Shown: piece after piece, positions 6,868-14,447 of the stretch | Numbering within the stretch: the stretch's first letter is position 1 | Layout of the letters: each line of letters opens with the position of its first letter | DNA from: Nitriliruptoraceae bacterium | Lineage (GTDB): Bacteria; Actinomycetota; Nitriliruptoria; Nitriliruptorales; Nitriliruptoraceae | DNA: 17,795 nucleotides | Reading direction: 5' to 3' | Assembly (NCBI GenBank): GCA_007118045.1 | Contig: SKTG01000093.1 | Coordinates: forward strand, 1-17,795 | The notes under the pieces: generated by a model | Database searches by the model: none | What the model was told of the DNA's origin: nothing | The model's input: the letters and a program-made list of their open reading frames with translations, nothing else | Translations under genes and position numbers: made by a program

Positions 6868-8406
6868 GTGGACGACGATCTCAGGCTGGCGGACCTGCTC
6901 GCCGCGCTGTCGGTCGCCACCGATCTGGGCATGGGGCACGAGCCCGAGAAGGCCGTGCGCTCGTGCGTGCTCGCGACCGAGCTCGCAAGGGCGGCCGGGC
7001 TGCCGGAGGCACGGATCCGCGACGTCTACTACACCTCGATGCTGCAGCACCTGGGTTGCACCGCGTCGTCGCACGAGCTCACCTACCTCTTCGGCGACGA
7101 CCGCCCGGTGCTCGCCCAGGCGGAGCGCACGGACGAGTCGACCCTCCGTGGGACCGCCGAGATGTTCGCGCTGGTCGGTCGCGGCACGGGGCTACGCCGC
7201 CCGCAACACCTCGGCCGGGTCCTGCGGGCGGGACCGAGCGGCAACGAGACGATCCTGCGGTCCGTCTGTGAGGTGGGCGGTCGCATGGCCGAACGTCTCC
7301 ACCTCGGCGAGGGGGTGCGGGCCGCGCTGCAGGACGGCACGGAGACCTGGGACGGCCGCGGCGGGGCGTACGGCCGCGCCGGCGAGGACATCACCCTGCC
7401 GGCACGGTTCGCGCTGCTGTCCGCTCAAGCGGTCCTGTTCGACGGCCTCGGTGGCCCGGAGGCGGCGTTGGACGTGGTGCGTGGCCGCGCGGAGCGTTGG
7501 TTCGACCCGGCCCTGGTCGCGATCTTCGTTCAGGTGGGTCCGGACCTGCTGCGCCAGCTCGATGCCACGGATGTCTGGGAGGAGGTCCTCGCCGTCGAAC
7601 CTCGACCCGTGAAATGCGTCCCGTCCTCCCGGATCGACGAGATCGCGCACGTCTTCGCGGACATGGTCGACCTGAAGTCGTCGTTCACGCTCGGTCACTC
7701 CAGCGGGGTGGCCGAGCTGGCCGCGCAGGCGGGCGAGCGCCTCGGCTTCCCACCGGAGCGCGTCACGACGCTCCGTCGGGCCGCCCTCCTCCACGACCTG
7801 GGCAGGGTGGCCGTCTCGAACGCGGTGTGGGAGCGGCCCGGCCGCCTCACGACGACGCAGTGGGAGCAGGTCCGTCTCCATCCCTACCAGACCGAACGGA
7901 TCCTGGACCGGTCGAGCGGTCTGGCGCACCTCTCCGGCATCGCGGGCATGCACCACGAGCGGCAGGACGGAACCGGCTACCACCACGGGGTTGCCGGCTC
8001 GGCGGTGCCCACGGAGGCGCGCATCCTCGCGGCGGCGGACACCTTCCAGGCGATGACCCAGGACCGGCCCCACCGTCCGGCCGTGCGCCGGGAGCAAGCG
8101 GCAGAGCAGCTCGAGCGCGACGGTGTCGCCGGCGGCCTCGAGGCGGAGTGCGTCGGCGCCGTCGTCGAGGCCGCCGGCCTGCGCGCGACGCGGGGCCGCC
8201 GCTCGTGGCCGGCCGGCCTCACCGACCGCGAGGTCGAGGTCCTGCGCCTGATGGCTCGCGGTTCGAGCAACCGTGAGATCGCCTCCCAGCTCGTCGTCTC
8301 GCGTCGGACCGCCGAGCACCACGTCCAGCACATCTACACCAAGATCGGCGGTTCGACGCGCGCTGCCGCGGCGGTCTTCGCCATGGAGCACGACCTGCTG
8401 CGGTGA
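6868..8406 (+). CDS. HD-GYP-type phosphohydrolase domain fused to LuxR-type DNA-binding domain
   Basis: 512 residues, GTG start with GAGGTG upstream. The N-terminal part (about 20-230) looks like a degenerate HD-GYP copy: YYTSMLQHLGC (54-64) replaces the HD motif, while WDGRGGAYGRAGEDITLPARF (161-181) resembles the WDGxGYPxGLxGExIPLxAR stretch. The second copy (about 255-415) keeps metal ligands: H277, H309-D310 (LLHDLGR), H338, H362-H363 (MHHERQDGTGY) and D391 (AAADTFQAMTQDRPHR); the GYP tripeptide is not literal. A LuxR/GerE helix-turn-helix occupies about 450-512 (LTDREVEVLRLMARG...SNREIASQLVVSRRTAEHH). The family suggests a phosphodiesterase-like or ligand-sensing domain coupled to transcription control. 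Activity on cyclic di-nucleotides is not established. It faces the divergent MFS gene and has no obvious phosphoacceptor domain. Confidence 0.88.
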   Translation: MDDDLRLADLLAALSVATDLGMGHEPEKAVRSCVLATELARAAGLPEARIRDVYYTSMLQHLGCTASSHELTYLFGDDRPVLAQAERTDESTLRGTAEMFALVGRGTGLRRPQHLGRVLRAGPSGNETILRSVCEVGGRMAERLHLGEGVRAALQDGTETWDGRGGAYGRAGEDITLPARFALLSAQAVLFDGLGGPEAALDVVRGRAERWFDPALVAIFVQVGPDLLRQLDATDVWEEVLAVEPRPVKCVPSSRIDEIAHVFADMVDLKSSFTLGHSSGVAELAAQAGERLGFPPERVTTLRRAALLHDLGRVAVSNAVWERPGRLTTTQWEQVRLHPYQTERILDRSSGLAHLSGIAGMHHERQDGTGYHHGVAGSAVPTEARILAAADTFQAMTQDRPHRPAVRREQAAEQLERDGVAGGLEAECVGAVVEAAGLRATRGRRSWPAGLTDREVEVLRLMARGSSNREIASQLVVSRRTAEHHVQHIYTKIGGSTRAAAAVFAMEHDLLR

Positions 8407-8546
8407 GGACCTCCTCGAGGGCCGGACCGACGTGCTGACCTCCGTGGTCATGACCGCGAGCCGATGGACACGAGCGCGCGGTCGAGCAGCGAGGATGCCG
8501 CACGCACCGGGACCGAGATGCGGTGCACCGGAGATGGGAGGATGGC

Positions 8547-9464
8547 ATGCGACGGACCGAGGATCGGCTGCGCGGAGCACTGTTGGGCCTGGCGCTGGGG
8601 GACGCGGTCGGGGCACCCTTCGAGGGTTGGCCCCGGGTCGGCGGCGCCGAGGTCGATGCGTGGCTCGATGACGGCGCTCGGTTGCGCTGGACCGACGACA
8701 CGCACATGGCGCTCGCGCTCGCTCAGGTCCTGGACGCCGATGACGGCGCACTCGACGAGGAGCGGCTCGGTGACGCGTTCGCCGCCGCGTTCGCCGAGCA
8801 GCCGTGGCGGGGTTACGGCGCCGGACCCCCGCAGGTCTTCGCGCTCGCTCGGCGCGGCCTCACCTACCGCGAGGCGGCGGCCTCGCTGTTCGGCGGCTCT
8901 GGGTCGTTCGGCAACGGGGCGGCGATGCGGGTCGCGCCGGTCGCCCTGGTGGCCCGGTCCGACCTGGAGCGGGCGGCGGAGCTGGCGGCCGCCCAAGCTC
9001 GGGTGACCCATACCCACCCGGAAGGCGTCGAGGGCGCCGTCTTCGTCGCCACCGCCGCGGCCGTGCTGGCCACCAGCGACGCACCCGTCGACAGCATGCC
9101 GCAGCTCCTGCGCACGACCACGGAGCGGATGTCGGCGGACCCGCTGCGCCGAGCGCTCACCGAGGTCCTGGCCGCCGCTCCGGATGTCGAACGGCTGACG
9201 CGGGTGGCGCGGCGGGTCGGCACCGGGGTCGCCGCACGCGAGTCGGTCCCGGCTGCGGTGGCGGCGCTGTTGAGCGGTCACGACGTGGTCAGCACGCTCC
9301 GTGCGGCCGTGGTGTTGGGTGGCGACACCGACACGATCGCGGCGATGGCCGGCACGCTGGCCGGCGCGGTGCACGGCGCATCGGACATCCCGCGACGTCT
9401 GCTCGACCGGCTGGAGGCGGCGGAGCAGCTCGAGGCGCTGGCCTCCGCGCTGCTGGAACGCTGA
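8547..9464 (+). CDS. ADP-ribosylglycohydrolase family protein (DraG/ARH3-like)
   Basis: 305 residues. ATG at 8547 was chosen because GGGAGGA lies 5 bases upstream; a GTG at 8523 is less likely. Family signatures: GALLGLALGDAVGAPFEG at 10-27, the metal-binding WTDDTHMA (T49, D50, D51), GNGAAMRVAP at 123-132, THTHPEGVEGA at 155-165, and GGDTDTIAAMAGTLAGA at 258-274 (D260, D262), which completes the dinuclear Mg site. All expected acidic ligands are present and length is typical, so it should be active. Known family reactions are removal of ADP-ribose from protein side chains (Arg, Ser) or from small ADP-ribosyl compounds, in the cytoplasm. It is 140 bp after the HD-GYP/LuxR gene and converges on pncB. 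No ADP-ribosyltransferase (DraT or toxin) is in the window, so its partner is unknown. Confidence 0.92.
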   Translation: MRRTEDRLRGALLGLALGDAVGAPFEGWPRVGGAEVDAWLDDGARLRWTDDTHMALALAQVLDADDGALDEERLGDAFAAAFAEQPWRGYGAGPPQVFALARRGLTYREAAASLFGGSGSFGNGAAMRVAPVALVARSDLERAAELAAAQARVTHTHPEGVEGAVFVATAAAVLATSDAPVDSMPQLLRTTTERMSADPLRRALTEVLAAAPDVERLTRVARRVGTGVAARESVPAAVAALLSGHDVVSTLRAAVVLGGDTDTIAAMAGTLAGAVHGASDIPRRLLDRLEAAEQLEALASALLER

Positions 9465-9466
9465 GG

Positions 9467-9480
9467 ACGCCACCTGGCGT
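9467..9480. terminator. Hairpin between the ADP-ribosylhydrolase and pncB genes
   Basis: ACGCC-ACCT-GGCGT forms a 5-bp stem with a 4-base loop, placed in the 40-bp gap between the convergent stops at 9464 and 9505. It could act for both strands. It is short and has no T-run, so support comes mainly from its position. Confidence 0.45.
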
Positions 9481-9504
9481 GCTCGAACCCGCTCGGCGCC
9501 CGGT

Positions 9505-10869
9505 TCAGCCGTCGGTGTCGGTTCCGAACGCGTCCCGCCGTACCCGTTCGGTGAGCGCGTCGAGCTCGGGGCCCACGGTCGGCAACGGCGCCTGCTCCGG
9601 GTACGGGGGCGTCCGCCAGCTCCGGGGCAACCCCTCGAGCTCGGAACGGACCCGCGCGCGGATCGCCTCCGCGTCGAACGGTTCCACGAGCCGCTCGCCG
9701 TCGCGCCACACCGGCCGGAGCAGCCCCCGACCGGCCGCCGGGTGATCCCGGGGTTCGAGCACGTCACCCGCCACGCCCTCCTCGGGCCGCAGCACCTGCT
9801 TGCGGCCCGGGAAGATGCTCTTGACGCCGCTGAACTTGGCGACCGGCCGCTGGTCGTACTCGACGAGCTTGTAGACGATGTCCAGCCCCGGGTGATCCTC
9901 CGAGACCGTCAGCGACGTCCCGACCCCGAACCCGTCGATCGGGGCCCCGCCCTCCAGCAGCTCGTGGATCGCGTACTCGTCGAGCCCGCCCGAGACGATC
10001 ACCAGGCTGTGCGTGAGCCCCGCCTCGTCGAGGAGTCGCCGGGCCTCCACGGCCAGGCTGCCGACGTCGCCCGAGTCGAGCCGGACGCCGCGCGGTTCGA
10101 GCCCGAGCTCGTCGCACACCTCGATCGCTCGCCGCACCCCCTGGACGGTGTCGTAGGTGTCGACCAGGAGCACGCTCTGCTCGGGATGGTCCGACGCGAA
10201 GCTGCGGAAGGCCTCCCGTTCGTCGGTGAAGGCCTGGACGTAGGAGTGAGCCATCGTCCCCGTCGTGGGGATGCCGAAGCGTCGACCGGCCTCGACGTTG
10301 CTGGTCGCGAAGCCACCACCGACGTAGGCGGCCAGGGCGGCTTCGATGCCCGTCTCCAACCCGTGCGCCCGCCGGAACCCGAAGTCGGCCAGCTGGCGGC
10401 CGCCGGCGACCAGGGCGAAGCGCGCGGCCTTGGTCGCCACCAGCGTGGCGTAGCCCACCAGGTTCATCACCGCGGTCTCGAGTAGCTGCGCGACCGGCAG
10501 CGGAGCGGTGATCTCCAGCAGCGGCTCCTGCGCCAGCACCACGGTGCCGTCGGGGACCGCCCAGACCTCGCCGGTGTCGATCTCCATGGCACCCAGCTCG
10601 TCGCGGACGTGCCGATCCACCCCGATCCGTTCGAGTTCCTCGAGCTCCTCCGGACCGAACCGGAACGAGCTCAGCAGCTCCAGTGCACGTTCGATGCCCA
10701 ACGCGACGTACCACGGACGCACCACGGCCGGGCGGATGAACAGGCTGAACGTCGCCGACGCCCGCATGTCCTGCTTCAGGTAGGACTCCACCATGCGCAG
10801 CTCGTACAGGTCGGTGCACAGCCCGAGGTTGCCCGTCGCCGCCGAGCCCTCGCGTCGGTGTCCCGTCAT
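9505..10869 (-). CDS. pncB: Nicotinate phosphoribosyltransferase
   Basis: 454 residues, ATG at 10867-10869 with GGAGG 6 bases upstream. It catalyses nicotinate + PRPP (ATP-coupled) to nicotinate mononucleotide, the entry step of the Preiss-Handler NAD salvage route, in the cytoplasm. Diagnostic segments in order: TDLYELRM (19-26), ATKAARFALVAGGRQLADFGFRRAHG (145-170, quoted here as the substrate/PRPP region), GTMAHSY with the His that is phosphorylated in the family (H208), RLDSGD (263-268), SGGLDE (293-298), GVGTSL (315-320) and AKFSGVKSIFPGRKQV. All are intact and the length fits bacterial NAPRTase. It lies 42 bp behind the BCCT transporter on the same strand, so co-transcription is likely. 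It converges on the ADP-ribosylhydrolase, whose products feed nicotinamide/ADP-ribose turnover; a functional link is inference. Confidence 0.95.
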   Translation of the reverse strand: MTGHRREGSAATGNLGLCTDLYELRMVESYLKQDMRASATFSLFIRPAVVRPWYVALGIERALELLSSFRFGPEELEELERIGVDRHVRDELGAMEIDTGEVWAVPDGTVVLAQEPLLEITAPLPVAQLLETAVMNLVGYATLVATKAARFALVAGGRQLADFGFRRAHGLETGIEAALAAYVGGGFATSNVEAGRRFGIPTTGTMAHSYVQAFTDEREAFRSFASDHPEQSVLLVDTYDTVQGVRRAIEVCDELGLEPRGVRLDSGDVGSLAVEARRLLDEAGLTHSLVIVSGGLDEYAIHELLEGGAPIDGFGVGTSLTVSEDHPGLDIVYKLVEYDQRPVAKFSGVKSIFPGRKQVLRPEEGVAGDVLEPRDHPAAGRGLLRPVWRDGERLVEPFDAEAIRARVRSELEGLPRSWRTPPYPEQAPLPTVGPELDALTERVRRDAFGTDTDG

Positions 10870-10911
10870 CCCTGGCCTCCACTCCCCGGACCCATGATCC
10901 GGGCGCGGAGC

Positions 10912-12483
10912 CTACGGCGAGCCGGTGCGACGGTCGACCGGCTCGGTCCGGGTGGCCCGACGGTCCTCGCGCAGGCTCGAGACGAGGGCGACACAGATCG
11001 CGATCAACAGCACCGCCAACGGCAGCCCCGTCGTGATCTGGAACATCTGCATCGCTTCCAGACCGCCGGCGACCAGCAGCATCGCCCCCACCAGACCCTC
11101 GGTCGTGGCCCAGAAGACCCGTGAGCGCGTCGGCGGATCCGGGTCGCCACCCGACGCGAGCATGTCGATCACGAACGACGCCGAGTCCGAGGAGGTGACG
11201 AAGTAGATGGCGATCACCAGCAGCCCCACGATCGACAGGGCGAACGCGAATGGGAACTCCTCGAAGAACACGAAGATCGCGACCGGGATGTCGTCCACCG
11301 CCGTGGACAGCAGGTTCTCGTCCCCGTCCTCCAGGACCCGCCGCATCGCCATGTGGCCGAACACCCCGTACCAGACGAAGACCAGCGTGGTCGGGACGAG
11401 CAGGACCCCCAGGACGAACTCGCGGACGGTACGCCCCCGGGAGATCCGCGCGATGAACACCCCCACGAACGGCGACCAGGCCAGCCACCACCCCCAGTAG
11501 AAGAAGGTCCAGGCGCCCATCCACTCGCTGTCGGCGAAGGCGGTCCCGCGCAACGCGGTCTCGGGCAGGTGCTGGATGTAGAAGCCGATGCTCTCCACGG
11601 TGGAGCTGAGGCCGTACGCGGTCTCACCGAAGACGAGCACGTACAGGAAGATCGCCAGGCCGAGCGCCAACGCGATCTCGCTGAGTCGACGGATACCCCG
11701 ATCGAGGCCGCTGACCACGGACGCTATGGCCGCGCCGGTCGCCAGGGCGATGATCCACAGTTGGGTCGTCAAGCCGCCGTCGATGGCGAAGAGGTGCTCG
11801 AGACCGGCCGCTCCCTGCTGCGCCCCGAGCCCCAGCGTGGTCGCCACGCCGAACATCGTCCCGAGGATCGCGAAGATGTCCACCGCGTGACCCACGGGCC
11901 CGTACACCCGATCACCGAGGAGCGGATGCAACGTCGAGCGCATGGCCATGGGCAGCCCGCGCCGGTAGGACATGTAGGCGAGGCTCAACCCGACCACCAC
12001 GTAGATGCCCCACCCGTGCAAGCCCCAGTGCAGATAGGTGAGGTTGACGGCGTTCCGGGCCGCCTCGGCGGTCTCGGCCGACCCGTACGGCGGGTCGGCG
12101 AAGTGGTTGAGCGGTTCGGCGACCGACCAGAACAGCACCCCGATGCCCATCCCGGCGCTGAAGAGCATCGCGAACCAGGTCACGTAGCTGTAGTCGGGAC
12201 GGGAATCGTCGGGTCCCAGGCGGATGCGACCGAACCGGCCGAGCCCGATCCACAGCACGAAGATCAGGAACCCACTGACCACGATGGAGTAGAACCAGCC
12301 GAGCTCCGCGACGATGAAGTCCTGGATGCCGGCGAACACCGTCTCCGCGGTCTCCGGCGCCGCTACGCCGAACACGACCAACGCGAGGATGGCGCCCGCG
12401 GAGACGAAGAACACCGTGGGGTTGGTCTGGAAACCCAGGACGCTGCGTTGGTGGACCTGCTGCGAACCGTCCCTGGCGCTCAT
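10912..12483 (-). CDS. BCCT-family transporter (betaine/carnitine/choline type)
   Basis: 523 residues, ATG at 12481-12483 preceded by GAAGGA. About twelve transmembrane helices with the family fingerprints: GMGIGVLFWSVAEPLNHF (111-128), the glycine-rich TM3 segment characteristic of the family; HWGLHGWGIYVVVG (152-165); and the Trp-rich TM8 WTFFYWGWWLAWSPFVG with ARISRGRTVREF (325-356). W332, W333 and W336 align with the BetP aromatic substrate box, and W153, W158 and Y161 fit the other half. VTSSDSASFVIDMLASGG is also typical. The family imports trimethylammonium compounds by Na+ or H+ symport. The Met in GMGIG is common in sodium-coupled members. The C-terminal tail is short, unlike the long osmosensing tail of BetP, so an osmostress role is not shown. 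Substrate could be betaine, choline, carnitine or gamma-butyrobetaine. Confidence 0.93.
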   Translation of the reverse strand: MSARDGSQQVHQRSVLGFQTNPTVFFVSAGAILALVVFGVAAPETAETVFAGIQDFIVAELGWFYSIVVSGFLIFVLWIGLGRFGRIRLGPDDSRPDYSYVTWFAMLFSAGMGIGVLFWSVAEPLNHFADPPYGSAETAEAARNAVNLTYLHWGLHGWGIYVVVGLSLAYMSYRRGLPMAMRSTLHPLLGDRVYGPVGHAVDIFAILGTMFGVATTLGLGAQQGAAGLEHLFAIDGGLTTQLWIIALATGAAIASVVSGLDRGIRRLSEIALALGLAIFLYVLVFGETAYGLSSTVESIGFYIQHLPETALRGTAFADSEWMGAWTFFYWGWWLAWSPFVGVFIARISRGRTVREFVLGVLLVPTTLVFVWYGVFGHMAMRRVLEDGDENLLSTAVDDIPVAIFVFFEEFPFAFALSIVGLLVIAIYFVTSSDSASFVIDMLASGGDPDPPTRSRVFWATTEGLVGAMLLVAGGLEAMQMFQITTGLPLAVLLIAICVALVSSLREDRRATRTEPVDRRTGSP

Positions 12484-12608
12484 CGCGATCCTTCCTCAGC
12501 ATCTGCGGAAGGCGGGAGCCGGGACGGCGTCACCGCCAGGCGGGGACGGCCGGTGCGACCTGTCCGAGGACGGCGCGTCGGGCGGCCCAGCCGGTCACTC
12601 GGCGGCCG

Positions 12609-12636
12609 AGGTTAGGGTCGCTCGGGGCTCGGTCAA
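12609..12636 (-). promoter_or_regulatory. Predicted promoter for the BCCT-pncB unit
   Basis: On the minus strand TTGACC (complement of 12631-12636) and TAACCT (complement of 12609-12614) are spaced by 16 bases, close to a housekeeping sigma consensus with an actinobacterial TANNNT -10. Transcription would start near 12602, giving a leader of about 118 bases to the ATG at 12483. This is the best promoter match I see in the window. Confidence 0.55.
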
Positions 12637-12706
12637 ACGGCCGTCGGGACCAGCGATGCGGTGCGCACACCATCGGGCTGGCCACGGCGAGGGCCGACCG
12701 GCGCGA

Positions 12707-14251
12707 CTACATCACCGCGCCGAGTTGCCAGGGAACGAACTCGTTGTCGCCCAACCCGAGCTCCTCGCTCTTGGTCGCGCGACCCGAGGCCGTCGCCAGG
12801 ATCAGTTCGAAGATCCGCTGCCCGAGCGCCGGGATGTCGACGTCGGGATCGTCGAGCACGACCCCGCAGTTGAGGTCCATGTCCTCGGTCATGCGCTCGT
12901 ACATGGGGGTGTTGGTGGCCAGCTTGATGCTCGGCGTCGGCTTGCACCCGAACGCCGAGCCCCGGCCGGTCGTGAACGCGACGACGTTGGCGCCACCGGC
13001 CACCATCCCGGTCACGGAGACCGGGTCGTACCCGGGTGTGTCCATGAAGACCATGCCGCGCTCGGTGATCTGCTCGGCGAACTCGTACACCGCCATGAGG
13101 TCGGTCGTACCGCTCTTGGCCACGGCACCCAGCGACTTCTCCAGGATCGTGGTCAGTCCGCCTTCCTTGTTGCCAGGCGAGGGGTTGTTGTCGAGCGTGC
13201 CGCCGTGCATACGCGTGTAGTCCTGCCACCAGTCGATGCGGTCGACCAGCGCCTTGCCCACCCCGGGGTCGGTCGCGCGGCGCGTCAGCAGGTGCTCCGC
13301 ACCGTAGATCTCCGGCGTCTCCCCCCACACCGCGGTGCCGCCGTGCGCGACGACCAGGTCGACCGCCGCCCCGAGGCCCGGGTTGGCGGTGATGCCGGAG
13401 TAGGCGTCCGAACCACCGCACTCGGCCGCGAGGATCAGCTCGCTCGCCGGCACCGTCTGACGCTCGACCTGGTCGGCCTCCGGCAGCATCGCCTCGATCC
13501 GAGCGACGCCTTCACGCACGGTCGCCGCCGTCCCGCCCTGATCCTGGATCGTCATCGAGGAGACGACCGTGGCCGGCTCGACCTCCCACGCCTCGGCGAG
13601 CTCCTTGATCTGGTTCGTCTCGCACCCGAGGCCGACCAGGATGAAGCCGTAGAAGTTCGGGTGCCGCGCGTAACCGGCCAGCGTCCGGCGCAACAGCTTC
13701 AGACCCTCCCCGTCCGGGGCCATCCCGCACCCCGTCTGGTGGGTGAGCGCGACGACACCGTCGACGTTCGGGAAGCCATCCAGGGCCCCCGGACGCCGGA
13801 ACGCGTCGGCGATGTGCGTGGCCGCCGTGGCGGAGCAGTTGACGGTGGTCAGCACCCCGATGAAGTTGCGGGTCGCGACCCGGCCGTCGGGACGGACGAT
13901 CCCCTGGAAGGTGGCACGCTCGGCCTCGGGCAGCAGGGGCACGCGGCGCGCGCCCTCCGCGAAGGCGTGATCCCGTTCCACCGTCCGGAACTCGAGGTTG
14001 TGCGTGTGCACGTGTTCGCCGACCTCGATCGGCCGGGTCGCGAATCCGATGATCTGCCCGTAGCGGAGCACGGGGTCGCCGGTCTCGCGGCTGCGGACCG
14101 CCAGCTTGTGGCCCTCCGGCACGGGACCGGCCGCGGACAGACGGTGATCCGCGACGCTCAGGGAAGCACCGGCGTCGAGCGCCTCGGTCGCGATCGCGAC
14201 GTCGTCCTCTCGGTGCAGCAGCATGGCGCGAGCCGAGGTGGCGTTCGACAT
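12707..14251 (-). CDS. UxaA/GarD-family sugar-acid dehydratase, probably altronate dehydratase
   Basis: 514 residues, ATG at 14249-14251 with GGAG 7 bases upstream. The N-terminal SAF domain (about 8-95) shows HKLAVRS, RYGQIIGFATRPIEVGEHVHTHN. The C-terminal UxaA/GarD catalytic region (about 115-514) has VATRNFIGVLTTVNCSAT, HQTGCG (171-176), LVGLGCETNQ, ECGGSDAYSGITANPGLG (277-294), WGETPEIYGAEHLL, NPSPGNKEGGLTTILEKSLG (356-375) and FTTGRGSAFGCKPTPSIK. This is the fused, full-length architecture. Family reaction: metal-dependent dehydration of D-altronate to 2-keto-3-deoxygluconate (UxaA) or of galactarate (GarD). The choice between them is uncertain. No uxaB, uxaC, kdgK or kdgA is in the window, so it is an isolated copy. 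A perfect palindrome lies over its predicted transcription start. Confidence 0.88.
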   Translation of the reverse strand: MSNATSARAMLLHREDDVAIATEALDAGASLSVADHRLSAAGPVPEGHKLAVRSRETGDPVLRYGQIIGFATRPIEVGEHVHTHNLEFRTVERDHAFAEGARRVPLLPEAERATFQGIVRPDGRVATRNFIGVLTTVNCSATAATHIADAFRRPGALDGFPNVDGVVALTHQTGCGMAPDGEGLKLLRRTLAGYARHPNFYGFILVGLGCETNQIKELAEAWEVEPATVVSSMTIQDQGGTAATVREGVARIEAMLPEADQVERQTVPASELILAAECGGSDAYSGITANPGLGAAVDLVVAHGGTAVWGETPEIYGAEHLLTRRATDPGVGKALVDRIDWWQDYTRMHGGTLDNNPSPGNKEGGLTTILEKSLGAVAKSGTTDLMAVYEFAEQITERGMVFMDTPGYDPVSVTGMVAGGANVVAFTTGRGSAFGCKPTPSIKLATNTPMYERMTEDMDLNCGVVLDDPDVDIPALGQRIFELILATASGRATKSEELGLGDNEFVPWQLGAVM

Positions 14252-14293
14252 CGAAGACTCCGTCGTTCCCAGGCGTGTGTGCGACGGTGGACC

Positions 14294-14316
14294 GCCGGTG
14301 GTGGCACACCACCGGC
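14294..14316. promoter_or_regulatory. Perfect palindrome upstream of the sugar-acid dehydratase, candidate operator
   Basis: Arms gccggtggtg (14294-14303) and caccaccggc (14307-14316) flank a 3-base centre. On the minus strand a TAGCCT -10-like hexamer (complement of 14318-14323) lies immediately upstream, so the palindrome would cover the start of transcription. The core TGGTG-N3-CACCA resembles GntR-type half sites (TGGT...ACCA). A 5' UTR hairpin is the alternative reading. No good -35 was found. Confidence 0.5.
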
Positions 14317-14345
14317 CAGGCTATCGCGGTCCCTGGCCTCGGCCC

Positions 14346-14403
14346 GGTGACGGTCACCCCCGGAGCCGATGCGTGGCGGCCCGGTGACCGCGCTCCGTAG
14401 GCT
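14346..14403 (+). promoter_or_regulatory. Candidate operator and -10 for the alpha-glucosidase
   Basis: A 13-base palindrome GGTGAC-G-GTCACC lies at 14346-14358, and a TAGGCT hexamer (14398-14403) fits TANNNT, about 45 bp before the GTG start. No -35 is recognisable. The palindrome could bind a sugar-responsive regulator; no such regulator is adjacent. Confidence 0.3.
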
Positions 14404-14447
14404 CGTGTTCGCGCACCTGCGACCCGCCCGGCACGAGGACGCGCCCC

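Noticed and set aside
9764..11524. 586-codon minus-strand frame across pncB and the BCCT gene
   Set aside because: It is an out-of-frame shadow on the same strand with Arg/Gly/Asp-rich low-complexity translation; both real genes have all family motifs.
12314..14350. 678-codon plus-strand frame opposite the BCCT and dehydratase genes
   Set aside because: It is antisense to two strongly supported genes and the translation has no recognisable domain.
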